A DNA stretch of 64,000 nucleotides, from positions 1 through 64,000 of the forward strand of contig NZ_CAKLBV010000013.1 in assembly GCF_920984675.1 (NCBI RefSeq), written 5' to 3'. Position numbers and translations under genes: made by a program. The notes below the pieces were generated by a model, which worked only from the letters and a program-made list of their open reading frames with translations, did not search any database and had not been told where the DNA came from. Positions within the stretch are counted from its first letter, which is position 1. Each line of letters begins with the position of its first letter. This stretch comes from Methylobacterium sp. Leaf118 (GTDB lineage: Bacteria > Pseudomonadota > Alphaproteobacteria > Rhizobiales > Beijerinckiaceae). Shown here one piece after another: positions 1 through 9,494 of the stretch.

Positions 1-181
1 CGACGGCGGGGCCGGTCTGGCCGGGCATGGCGGGCGCGGCCTCGCCGGCCTCGACCGCCGCCTTGCGGATCGTCGGGCCCGCCTCCTCGGCCCGGCTCGC
101 CGGAGCGAGGGCGAGCAGCGCGGCGAGCGCGACGGACAGAATCCGCCAAACGCCCGATCCGGCTCCGGTTTCAGCGCGCAT
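1..181 (-). CDS. N-terminus of an unidentified secreted protein (truncated by the window edge)
   Basis: Reading leftward from an ATG at 181, the frame stays open to the window edge and gives about 60 residues beginning MRAETGAGSGVWRILSVALA. A basic start, a hydrophobic core (ILSVALAALLALAP) and an ASRAEE-type cleavage region make a convincing Sec signal peptide. After it comes an Ala/Pro-rich stretch without a recognisable domain. The functional part lies outside the window, so no function can be given. It reads in the same direction as the sigma-54 regulator upstream of it, 144 bp away, so they could share a transcript. Confidence 0.55.
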   Translation of the reverse strand, partial: MRAETGAGSGVWRILSVALAALLALAPASRAEEAGPTIRKAAVEAGEAAPAMPGQTGPAV

Positions 182-325
182 GGCGGCTCTCCCTGGCGAC
201 GGCCGAATGCGCCGCGACCATCGTTAAAGATCATCGTTCGAAGCGCGGCCGTGTGCAACCGCACGGTGGAAGGGGCCTCGCGCCGGGTCCCGGACGACCC
301 TGTCCGGGTCGTCCGGGGGCCGCCG

Positions 326-1816
<1,491 letters not shown>

Positions 1817-2113
1817 GCGGGGCGCCTCGCTTTCCGCTGAACCCGGCCGCCCGCGCGCCGTCTCCCGCGGGGAACCGGTCGAGCGCTGGGCGGAGCTGTT
1901 TCGTTTCGGCGCACAAGGTCGCTCAGATGCGTAAAGCGGCGCTTAACGACAGCCTCACTTTCCGCTGAAGACCCCGCATGGGGGCTTGCGCGGCCGTTTG
2001 GTGCGCCCGGCCAACCCGGTTGATCGGGAGCGCGGACCGCTCGATATCAGGGGCGGGAACGCGGCTGGGTCTCCCGACCTTGTCCACGGCCCTTCCAAGG
2101 AAGCACCGACACC

Positions 2114-3991
2114 ATGCCGAGCCGTACCAGCCTCTCCGCTCTCTTGAGGGACCTGCCGAGGGTACCCGACGGGGCCGCCGCCCTGCGCGGCGTGGCGCAG
2201 GCGGCCGAACTCGGCGTGCTGCCCGAATGGGACCTGAGCGACCTCTATGCCGGCATCGACGCGCCGGCCTTCCGCGAGGACCTCACCCGGGCCGAGACGG
2301 AGTGCCGCGCCTTCTCCGAGCGCTATGCCGGCCGGATTCGCGACATCGCCGCCGGACCGGATGCCCCGGTCGAGCTCGGCCGGGCGGTGATGGCCTTCGA
2401 GCGGATCGAGGACCTGATGGGCCGGCTGATGTCCTATGCCGGCCTCGTCTATTCCGGCGACACGACCGACGAGACCCGCGCCAAGTTCTACGGCGACACC
2501 CGCGAGCGGCTGACCGCGGCCTCCGGGCACCTGCTGTTCTTCGGGCTCGAACTCAACCGGGTCGAGGATGCGGTGATGGACCAGGCGACGGCGCAGGAGC
2601 CGCTCGCCCGCTACCGTCCCTGGATCGAGGACCTGCGCCGGGAGAAGCCCTTCCAGCTCGACGACCGCACCGAGAAGCTGTTCCTCGAGAAGTCGGTCAC
2701 GGCCAACGCCGCCTGGGACCGGCTGTTCAACGAGACGATCGCCGCGCTCCGCTTCCCCGTCGGGGGCGAGCGGCTGACCCTGGAGCCGACGCTCAACAAG
2801 CTCCAGGACCCGGACGGCGCCGTGCGCCGGGAGGCGGCGCTCGCCATCGGCGACACCCTGCGGGCGAACCTGCGGGTCTTCACCCTCATCACCAACACCC
2901 TGGCCAAGGACAAGGAGATCTCCGACCGCTGGCGCGGCTTCAAGGACGTGGCGGATGCCCGCCACCTCTCGAACCGGGTCGAGCCGGAGGTCGTGGCCGC
3001 GATGGTGGACGCCGTGCGCGCCGCCTATCCGCGCCTGTCGCACCGCTATTACCGCCTGAAGGCCAAGTGGTTCGGGGTCGAGGCGCTGCCCTACTGGGAC
3101 CGCAACGCCCCCCTGCCGAAGGTCGAACAGCGCACCATTCCCTGGGCGCAGGCCCGCGACACGGTGCTCGATGCCTACAACGCGTTCTCGCCCGACATGG
3201 CGGGCATCGCGAAGCAATTCTTCGACGGCGGCTGGATCGACGCGCCGACCCGCCCCGGCAAGGCGCCCGGCGCCTTCGCCCACCCGACCGTGCCGTCCTC
3301 GCACCCCTACGTGCTGGTCAATTACCAGGGCAAGCCGCGGGACGTGATGACGCTGGCGCACGAGCTCGGCCACGGCGTGCATCAGGTGCTCGCCGCCCCC
3401 AACGGCGCCCTCATGGCCCCCACCCCGCTCACCCTCGCCGAGACCGCGAGCGTGTTCGGCGAGATGCTGACCTTCCGCAAGCTTCTGGCCGAGACCACCG
3501 ACTCGACCCAGCGCCGGGCGATGCTGGCGGCCAAGGTCGAGGACATGATCAACACGGTGGTGCGCCAGATCGCGTTCTACAGCTTCGAGCGCAAGGTCCA
3601 TCTCGCCCGCGTCGAGGGCGAGCTGACCGCCGACGAGATCAATGCCCTCTGGATGTCGGTTCAGGCCGAGAGCCTCGGGCCGGCGATCACCCTGGATGCG
3701 GGCTACGAGCCGTTCTGGGCCTACATCCCGCACTTCATCCACTCGCCGTTCTACGTCTACGCCTATGCCTTCGGCGACTGCCTCGTGAACTCGCTCTACG
3801 GCGTCTACGCCCAGGCCGAGAGCGGCTTCGTCGAGCGCTACTTCGCGCTCCTCTCGGCCGGTGGCTCGAAGCCCTATGGCGAGTTGCTCAAGCCGTTCGG
3901 CCTGGACGCGAGCGACCCGGCCTTCTGGCAGATCGGCCTCGGGATGATCGAGGGCATGATCGCGGAGCTCGAGGGGATGGAGACCCACTAG
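2114..3991 (+). CDS. pepF: M3 family oligoendopeptidase F (PepF)
   Basis: This 625-residue protein is a cytosolic zinc metallopeptidase that cleaves short peptides. The thermolysin-like HExxH motif is LAHELGH, with H416, E417 and H420, and the third zinc ligand is probably E443 in LAETAS. The C-terminal Y/F-rich segment (IHSPFYVYAYAFG) is typical of the M3B/oligoendopeptidase F group, and the length matches that family (about 600). No signal peptide is seen. The start ATG at 2114 gives the conserved N-terminal WDLSDLYAG block within the first 40 residues. The role is probably general peptide turnover. Confidence 0.93.
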   Translation: MPSRTSLSALLRDLPRVPDGAAALRGVAQAAELGVLPEWDLSDLYAGIDAPAFREDLTRAETECRAFSERYAGRIRDIAAGPDAPVELGRAVMAFERIEDLMGRLMSYAGLVYSGDTTDETRAKFYGDTRERLTAASGHLLFFGLELNRVEDAVMDQATAQEPLARYRPWIEDLRREKPFQLDDRTEKLFLEKSVTANAAWDRLFNETIAALRFPVGGERLTLEPTLNKLQDPDGAVRREAALAIGDTLRANLRVFTLITNTLAKDKEISDRWRGFKDVADARHLSNRVEPEVVAAMVDAVRAAYPRLSHRYYRLKAKWFGVEALPYWDRNAPLPKVEQRTIPWAQARDTVLDAYNAFSPDMAGIAKQFFDGGWIDAPTRPGKAPGAFAHPTVPSSHPYVLVNYQGKPRDVMTLAHELGHGVHQVLAAPNGALMAPTPLTLAETASVFGEMLTFRKLLAETTDSTQRRAMLAAKVEDMINTVVRQIAFYSFERKVHLARVEGELTADEINALWMSVQAESLGPAITLDAGYEPFWAYIPHFIHSPFYVYAYAFGDCLVNSLYGVYAQAESGFVERYFALLSAGGSKPYGELLKPFGLDASDPAFWQIGLGMIEGMIAELEGMETH

Positions 3992-4033
3992 CACCTCGGC
4001 CTGGGAGGGAACGCCGGCTCCTCCGAAAAAGCC

Positions 4034-4069
4034 GGCCACGAGCCCCCGCACGCACGCGGGCTCGTGGCC
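4034..4069. terminator. Strong hairpin after pepF
   Basis: The arms GGCCACGAGCCC (4034-4045) and GGGCTCGTGGCC (4058-4069) are perfectly complementary over 12 bp around a 12-nt loop. The run of five A (4026-4030) lies on the left side. A T-tract therefore follows the hairpin only for transcription on the minus strand, although both flanking genes are on the plus strand. It may still stall plus-strand transcription after pepF. Confidence 0.45.
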
Positions 4070-4267
4070 CGTACGTCGCGCGCGGGCAGCGCCGATTCCG
4101 AGACCCGCGACCGCGCGGATCTCGGCCCCGCAACCGGCCTGTCCGGCTCACTTCGGGACGACGGGCCGGGCCGGACGGTCCGCGGCGCGCCGTCCCAGCG
4201 CCCTGGGCGTGGGGCGGGGCAGGGCCTATCTCCGGACTGTTCCCCAGCAGGACAGATCCGCAAGGCC

Positions 4268-5638
4268 ATGGCCGAGACCGACCGCGAAGCCAACCGCTTC
4301 ACTGCCCGCGCGAGCCGCTACGCCAGCGTCGGGGCCAATGTCGGGGGCGTGGCCGCCCGCATGGCCGCCGCCCGGCTGTTCGGCGGCAAGGACGGCGCGG
4401 CCCCCACCAACGCCGCGGCGCTCGCCCAGGCGCTCGGCGGGCTCAAGGGGCCGATCATGAAGGTGGCGCAGCTTCTCGCCACCGTTCCCGATCTGCTCCC
4501 GCCCGAATATGCGGCGGAGTTGCAGAAATTGCAGGCGGACGCGCCGCCGATGGGCGCCGCCTTCGTCAAGCGGCGGATGATGGCCGAGCTCGGGTCCGAC
4601 TGGCAGAGCCGCTTCGGGAGCTTCGATCTGAAGCCGGCGGCGGCCGCCTCGCTGGGGCAGGTGCACCGCGCCGTCTCCCTCGACGGGACGCCGCTCGCCT
4701 GCAAGCTCCAATACCCCGACATGCAGTCGGCGGTGGAGGCCGACCTCAAGCAGCTTCAGGTCGCCTTCGCCTTTCATCGCCGCATGAATTCCTGGCTCGA
4801 CACCACCGAGATCGCCAAGGAGATCGGCGCCCGGGTGCGCGAGGAGCTCGATTACGAGCGCGAGGCCAAGCACGCCTCCCTCTACGGCAACGTGCTGCGC
4901 GACATCGGATCGGTGCGGGTGCCGAAGGTGCATCCCGACCTCTCGACCAAGCGCCTGCTGACCCTCGGCTGGCTCGACGGCGAGCGGATCCTCGACTTCG
5001 CCGGCGCCCCGATCGAGATCCGCAACCGGATCGCCCAGGCCATGTTCCGGGCGTGGTGGCATCCCTTCAGCCGCGCGGCGGTGATCCACGGCGACCCGCA
5101 TCTGGGCAATTACACCGTCTTCTCGGAGGGCGGCGAGGCCCAGGGCATCAACCTGCTCGACTATGGCTGCGTGCGCATCTTCCACCCGCGCTTCGTCGGC
5201 GGCGTCGTCGATCTCTACCGCGGCCTTCTGACCAACGACCGGGATCGGATCGTCCACGCCTATCAGGTCTGGGGCTTCAAGCGCCTCGACAACGCGACCA
5301 TCGACATCCTCAACATCTGGGCACGCTTCATCTACGGCCCGCTCCTGGAGGACCGCACCCGCACGGTCGCCGACGGGATCGAGCCCGGCGCCTATGGACG
5401 GCGCGAGGCCTTCTCGGTGCATCAGGCGCTCAAGGAGCGGGGGCCGGTGACCGTTCCCCAGGAATTCGTGTTCATGGACCGGGCGGCCGTGGGCCTCGGC
5501 GCGGTGTTCCTGCACCTGCGCTCGGAGCTGAACTACCATCGCCTGTTCGAGGCGGAGATCGAGCGCTTCTCCCTCGACACCCTGACGGCCCGCCAGGGCG
5601 AGGCGCTGGCGGCGGCGGGTCTGCCGTTGCCGGAGTGA
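4268..5638 (+). CDS. ABC1/UbiB-family atypical kinase
   Basis: The 456-residue protein belongs to the ABC1 (UbiB/COQ8/AarF) kinase-like family, ATPases that support ubiquinone biosynthesis and related lipid pathways. The family signature helix appears as MKVAQLLA near residue 63, a KxGQ-like motif with Ala for Gly. Then come an Ala-rich nucleotide loop (AAASLGQVHRA), the ATP-binding lysine in LACKLQYPD, the catalytic loop HGDPHLGNY near 274, and the metal-binding LLDYG near 296. I chose ATG 4268 because the family homology begins there and the extra upstream frame is low-complexity. There is no C-terminal membrane anchor, so it is closer to the shorter ADCK-like proteins than to E. coli UbiB. 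Confidence 0.82.
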   Translation: MAETDREANRFTARASRYASVGANVGGVAARMAAARLFGGKDGAAPTNAAALAQALGGLKGPIMKVAQLLATVPDLLPPEYAAELQKLQADAPPMGAAFVKRRMMAELGSDWQSRFGSFDLKPAAAASLGQVHRAVSLDGTPLACKLQYPDMQSAVEADLKQLQVAFAFHRRMNSWLDTTEIAKEIGARVREELDYEREAKHASLYGNVLRDIGSVRVPKVHPDLSTKRLLTLGWLDGERILDFAGAPIEIRNRIAQAMFRAWWHPFSRAAVIHGDPHLGNYTVFSEGGEAQGINLLDYGCVRIFHPRFVGGVVDLYRGLLTNDRDRIVHAYQVWGFKRLDNATIDILNIWARFIYGPLLEDRTRTVADGIEPGAYGRREAFSVHQALKERGPVTVPQEFVFMDRAAVGLGAVFLHLRSELNYHRLFEAEIERFSLDTLTARQGEALAAAGLPLPE

Positions 5639-5858
5639 CGTCACGGGCGTGCCTCGACCGGCGCGACGTGTCGCGCGCGGCACTGTGCCCGCGATGCGGT
5701 CAGGGGCCGGACGCACGGCGCGCGGCGAGCGTTTCCGTCCGGCGTCGCGGAGTGTCCGCGCGGGGGCCGACCATGACGCCGCAGGCCGAAGCGGCCGCTG
5801 ACGTTCGCGGCCGGCGATGCCATCGAAGAATCGGTCGGACGATTGCTGATCGAACCGC

Positions 5859-5885
5859 CGAGCCGGCTTGAGAAAACCCGGCTCG
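5859..5885. other. Hairpin upstream of the oxidase subunit IV promoter
   Basis: CGAGCCGG (5859-5866) and CCGGCTCG (5878-5885) form an 8-bp stem with an 11-nt loop containing AAAA. It sits in the 345-bp gene-free interval 5639-5983 between the ABC1 kinase and the next gene. Its likely role is to end the kinase transcript, but no T-tract follows. I see no small gene in the remainder of this interval. Confidence 0.35.
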
Positions 5886-5913
5886 TGTCCTATCGAGCCC
5901 TCTGTCAAGCTGA

Positions 5914-5942
5914 TTGCTCCCCGCGGTGCCTTGCGCTAAATC
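5914..5942 (+). promoter_or_regulatory. Candidate sigma-70-type promoter for the oxidase subunit IV gene
   Basis: TTGCTC (5914-5919) and TAAATC (5937-5942) are separated by exactly 17 bp and lie about 40 bp before the start codon at 5984. The hexamers match consensus only moderately, so this is a proposal based on spacing and position. Confidence 0.35.
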
Positions 5943-5983
5943 CGCGCGTGACAAGCAGAACGAATGTCGGGGACGGACACGCA

Positions 5984-6277
5984 ATGGCGGAAACGAAGAC
6001 CCTCTCGGGCTTGAGCTACAGCCCGGCGATGGACGAGAAGACCCACGAACAGACCTATCGGGGCTTCATCCGCTTCGTCGAAATCGGGACCGTGACGGTT
6101 CTCTGCTGGGTGCTGGCGCTGGCGATCGGCGGTGTGCACGAGGCGTGGATCACGGCGATCATGGCCGTGCTCGTCTCCTGGGGCCTCGCCGCTCTGGGCG
6201 CCTTCGTTCCAGCGATTGGCTGGAAGGCGCAGGCCGGACTTTTCCTGGCCCTTCTGGCCGTCCTCTTCCTGAGTTGA
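5984..6277 (+). CDS. aa3-type cytochrome c oxidase subunit IV-like membrane protein
   Basis: This is a 97-residue hydrophobic protein. The N-terminal part (MDEKTHEQTYRGFIRF followed by a transmembrane helix) resembles the short bacterial aa3 oxidase subunit IV (COX4_pro_2 type), whose usual core is a His/Tyr-containing amphipathic segment plus one helix. Two more hydrophobic segments (about 53-75 and 79-97) extend it beyond that core. In Rhizobiales a gene of this type commonly sits just before the transhydrogenase genes, as here. The ATG at 5984 is preferred over longer in-frame starts because the family similarity begins there. Oxidase association is family knowledge; nothing in the window shows it directly. 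Confidence 0.68.
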   Translation: MAETKTLSGLSYSPAMDEKTHEQTYRGFIRFVEIGTVTVLCWVLALAIGGVHEAWITAIMAVLVSWGLAALGAFVPAIGWKAQAGLFLALLAVLFLS

Positions 6278-6287
6278 GGTTCCGACA

Positions 6288-6315
6288 GGGCCGGCCGCTA
6301 AACGGCCGGCCCTTT
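6288..6315 (+). terminator. Rho-independent-like terminator after the subunit IV gene
   Basis: A perfect 10-bp stem, GGGCCGGCCG (6288-6297) with CGGCCGGCCC (6303-6312), encloses a CTAAA loop and is followed by TTTGCTT. It begins 11 bp after the subunit IV stop codon and precedes pntAA, so the transhydrogenase operon probably has its own promoter or depends on read-through. Confidence 0.7.
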
Positions 6316-6390
6316 GCTTGAGAAACTGGCCGTCCAACAGCTCGGATACCGGCGCGCCGAATGGGCGGCTGTAAGAACGGGAGCAACCGA

Positions 6391-7530
6391 ATGCGTATCG
6401 CCGTCCTGACGGAGGCGGACCCCGCGGAGCCGCGGGTCGCCGCCGTCCCTGAAACGGTCAAGAAATTCGTCGGCCTGGGCGGCGAGGTGGTGGTCCAATC
6501 GGGAGCCGGCAAGGATGCCGGCGTGCCCGACGCCGAATACGAGGCGGCCGGGGCCAAGATCGCGTCCTCGGTCGAGGAGACCCTGTCCGGGGCCGACCTC
6601 GTCCTGAAGGTGCGCCGTCCGAATGCCGAGGAGATCGGCAAGATCGGCAAGGGCGCCACCGTCATCGCCATCATGGATCCCTACGGCCACGAGGACGAGC
6701 TGAAGGCCATCGCCGACGCCGGCCTGGACGCCTTCGCCATGGAGCTGATGCCCCGCATCACCCGGGCGCAGGTGATGGACGTGCTCTCCTCCCAGGCCAA
6801 CCTCGCGGGCTACCGCGCGGTGGTCGACGGCGCCGCCGAGTACGGCCGCTCCCTGCCGATGATGATGACCGCCGCCGGCACCGTGCCCGCCGCGCGCATC
6901 TTCATCATGGGTGTCGGCGTCGCCGGCCTCCAGGCGATCGCCACCGCCCGCCGCATGGGCGCCGTGGTGACCGCCACCGACGTCCGCCCCGCCACCAAGG
7001 AGCAGGTCGAGTCGCTCGGCGCCAAGTTCGTCGCGGTCGAGGACGAGGAGTTCAAGTCGGCCGAGACCTCCGGCGGCTACGCCAAGGAGATGTCGGCCGA
7101 GTACCAGAAGAAGCAGGCCGAGCTGGTCAAGGGCCACATCGCCAAGCAGGACATCGTCATCACCACGGCCCTGATCCCGGGCCGCCCGGCGCCGAAGCTC
7201 GTCTCCGAGGAGATGGTCGCCTCGATGAAGTCCGGCTCGGTGCTGATCGACCTCGCGGTCGAGCGCGGCGGCAACGTCGCGGGCGCCAAGGCCGGCGAGA
7301 TCGTCACCGTCGGCAACGGCGTGAAGATCGTCGGCCACACCAACGTGCCGGGCCGCCTCGCGGCGACCGCGTCCAGCCTCTACGCCCGCAACCTCTACGC
7401 CTTCGTCGAGACCATGGTCGACAAGGAGGCGAAGTCGCTCGCGGTGAAGTGGGACGACGAACTCGTGAAGGCCACCAACCTCACCCGCGACGGTCAGGTG
7501 GTTCACCCGAACTTCCAGCCCAAAGCCTGA
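6391..7530 (+). CDS. pntAA: NAD(P) transhydrogenase alpha-1 subunit (domain I, NAD(H)-binding)
   Basis: This 379-residue protein is the soluble NAD(H)-binding domain I of the proton-translocating transhydrogenase, which couples hydride transfer from NADH to NADP+ to inward proton flow. The fold is an alanine-dehydrogenase-like pair of Rossmann domains. The dinucleotide loop is IMGVGVAGLQ near residue 172, and family blocks AGYRAVVDGA and TTALIPGRPAP are present. I chose ATG 6391, preceded by GGGAGC, over an in-frame ATG 30 bp upstream because homology begins MRIAVLTEAD. It is followed 21 bp later by pntAB and then pntB, the three-gene arrangement usual in alphaproteobacteria. Confidence 0.95.
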   Translation: MRIAVLTEADPAEPRVAAVPETVKKFVGLGGEVVVQSGAGKDAGVPDAEYEAAGAKIASSVEETLSGADLVLKVRRPNAEEIGKIGKGATVIAIMDPYGHEDELKAIADAGLDAFAMELMPRITRAQVMDVLSSQANLAGYRAVVDGAAEYGRSLPMMMTAAGTVPAARIFIMGVGVAGLQAIATARRMGAVVTATDVRPATKEQVESLGAKFVAVEDEEFKSAETSGGYAKEMSAEYQKKQAELVKGHIAKQDIVITTALIPGRPAPKLVSEEMVASMKSGSVLIDLAVERGGNVAGAKAGEIVTVGNGVKIVGHTNVPGRLAATASSLYARNLYAFVETMVDKEAKSLAVKWDDELVKATNLTRDGQVVHPNFQPKA

Positions 7531-7551
7531 CCGAGCGCGGAGGATCACGAC

Positions 7552-7998
7552 ATGGCTAACCTACCCGTCTCCGCCGCAGATCAGGCTCAGGCCGCTGCGG
7601 CGGCCGCTCGAGCCGCGGCCGATATCGCTCAGAAAAACGCCGAACAGGCGCAATCCATCGCCGATGCCCTCGGGCACGGCGTCGCCGCCGCCACCCACGG
7701 CGCCGTCGATCCCACCGTGTTCCAGCTCGCGATCTTCGTGCTCGCGATCTTCGTCGGCTACTACGTCGTCTGGTCGGTGACCCCGGCGCTCCACACCCCA
7801 CTGATGTCGGTCACCAACGCGATCTCGTCGGTCATCATCGTCGGCGCGCTGCTCGCGGCCGGCGTGCCGCTCATCGAGAAGGGCACCGGCGTGGCCCGGT
7901 TCTTCGGCTTCATCGGTATCGTGCTCGCCTCCGTGAACATCTTCGGCGGCTTCCTCGTCACCCAGCGCATGCTCGCCATGTACAAGAAGAAGGCCTGA
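7552..7998 (+). CDS. pntAB: NAD(P) transhydrogenase alpha-2 subunit (membrane part of domain II)
   Basis: The 148-residue protein has three to four transmembrane helices from about residue 60 to 142, with the conserved [13 protein letters not shown] segment of PntAB. It supplies part of the proton channel and assembles with PntAA and PntB. The first 55 residues are an unusual Ala/Gln-rich, probably helical cytoplasmic extension, which makes the protein longer than the roughly 100-residue core of many homologues. The TGA of this gene is 4 bp before the pntB ATG, indicating translational coupling. Confidence 0.93.
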   Translation: MANLPVSAADQAQAAAAAARAAADIAQKNAEQAQSIADALGHGVAAATHGAVDPTVFQLAIFVLAIFVGYYVVWSVTPALHTPLMSVTNAISSVIIVGALLAAGVPLIEKGTGVARFFGFIGIVLASVNIFGGFLVTQRMLAMYKKKA

Positions 7999-8002
7999 GG
8001 CG

Positions 8003-9400
8003 ATGTCTGAAAACGTCTCATCCCTCCTCTACATCGTCGCCGGCGTCCTGTTCATCATGGCGCTGCGGGGGCTCTCGCACCCCACCACGTCGCGACAGGG
8101 CAACCTGTACGGCATGATCGGCATGGCGCTCGCCGTGTTCACGACCCTGATCGGCCATCCGCCGGCGGGATTCGGCGCCTGGATCCTGGTGCTGCTCGGC
8201 TTGGGACTCGGCGGCGGCGCCGGCGCGGTGATCGCCAAGCGGGTGCCGATGACGGCGATGCCGCAGCTCGTTGCGGCGTTCCACTCCCTCGTCGGCCTCG
8301 CCGCCGTGGCGGGCGCGGCGGCGACGCTCTACGCCCCCCAGGCGGTCGGCATCCTCGAGAACGGCCACATCCACAAGGAGTCGCTGTTCGAGATGGCCCT
8401 CGGCGCGGCCATCGGCGCGGTCACCTTCACCGGGTCGGTCATCGCCTTCGCCAAGCTCGACGGGCGCATGTCCGGCAAGCCGATCATGCTGCCGCAGCGG
8501 CATGCCATCAACATCGCCCTGGGCCTCGCCCTGGTGGTGCTGATCGCGATCTTCATCGGCAACGAGAGCAAGCTCGTCTTCTGGCTCATCGTGCTGCTGT
8601 CGTTCGCCCTCGGCGGCCTGCTCATCATCCCGATCGGCGGCGCCGACATGCCCGTCGTCGTCTCGATGCTGAACTCCTACTCGGGCTGGGCGGCGGCCGG
8701 CATCGGCTTCACGCTCGGCAACCTCGCGCTGATCATCACGGGATCGCTCGTCGGCTCCTCGGGCGCGATCCTGTCCTACATCATGTGCAAGGCGATGAAC
8801 CGCTCGTTCATCTCGGTCATCCTCGGCGGCTTCGGCGGTGACACCGCGGCGGCCGGCAGCGGGCAGGTCGAGACGCGCCCCGTCAAGCAGGGCTCGGCGG
8901 ACGACGCGGCCTACATCATGAAGAACGCCGAGAAGGTCATCATCGTCCCCGGCTACGGCATGGCGGTCGCCCAGGCGCAGCACTCCCTGCGCGAGATGGC
9001 CGACCTGCTGAAGAAGGAAGGCGTCGACGTGAAGTACGCGATCCACCCGGTCGCGGGCCGCATGCCGGGCCACATGAACGTGCTGCTCGCCGAAGCCAAC
9101 GTCCCCTACGACGAGGTGTTCGAGCTGGAGGACATCAACGGCGAGTTCCCGCAGGCCGACGTGGCCTTCGTGATCGGCGCCAACGACGTCACCAACCCGG
9201 CCGCCAAGACCGACAAGGCCTCGCCGATCTACGGCATGCCGATCCTCGACGTGGAGAAGGCCAAGACGGTCCTGTTCATCAAGCGCGGCATGGGCTCGGG
9301 CTACGCGGGCGTCGAGAACGAGGTGTTCTTCCGCGACAACACGATGATGCTGTTCGGCGACGCCAAGAAGGTCGTCGACTCGATCCTCAAGAACCTCTGA
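8003..9400 (+). CDS. pntB: NAD(P) transhydrogenase beta subunit
   Basis: This 465-residue protein combines a multi-helix membrane domain II (roughly residues 5-290) with a C-terminal soluble NADP(H)-binding domain III. The domain III signature VPGYGMAVAQAQ begins near residue 315, and the downstream blocks HPVAGRMPGHMNVLLAE and FVIGANDVTNPAA match the family. Together with PntAA and PntAB it forms the complete transhydrogenase supplying NADPH for biosynthesis. Length and motif order are standard, with no sign of damage. Confidence 0.95.
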   Translation: MSENVSSLLYIVAGVLFIMALRGLSHPTTSRQGNLYGMIGMALAVFTTLIGHPPAGFGAWILVLLGLGLGGGAGAVIAKRVPMTAMPQLVAAFHSLVGLAAVAGAAATLYAPQAVGILENGHIHKESLFEMALGAAIGAVTFTGSVIAFAKLDGRMSGKPIMLPQRHAINIALGLALVVLIAIFIGNESKLVFWLIVLLSFALGGLLIIPIGGADMPVVVSMLNSYSGWAAAGIGFTLGNLALIITGSLVGSSGAILSYIMCKAMNRSFISVILGGFGGDTAAAGSGQVETRPVKQGSADDAAYIMKNAEKVIIVPGYGMAVAQAQHSLREMADLLKKEGVDVKYAIHPVAGRMPGHMNVLLAEANVPYDEVFELEDINGEFPQADVAFVIGANDVTNPAAKTDKASPIYGMPILDVEKAKTVLFIKRGMGSGYAGVENEVFFRDNTMMLFGDAKKVVDSILKNL

Positions 9401-9423
9401 CCGAGTCATCCTCGGTCTCATCG

Positions 9424-9454
9424 GCGGGGCGGGCGAGACGATCGCCCGCCCCGC
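9424..9454 (+). terminator. Perfect 13-bp hairpin after pntB
   Basis: GCGGGGCGGGCGA (9424-9436) pairs without mismatch with TCGCCCGCCCCGC (9442-9454) around a GACGA loop, 23 bp after the pntB stop. Only a weak T-rich tail (TGTCGTTT) follows. It very probably marks the end of the pnt operon. Confidence 0.7.
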
Positions 9455-9494
9455 TGTCGTTTGCGGGGCGCAGTCACGGGCGGGGGAACCGGCT

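Noticed and set aside
1978-5871. A 1297-codon plus-strand frame across pepF and the ABC1 kinase gene
   Set aside because: It is the wrong frame of two well-supported genes, and its composition is Arg/Pro-rich without any motif.
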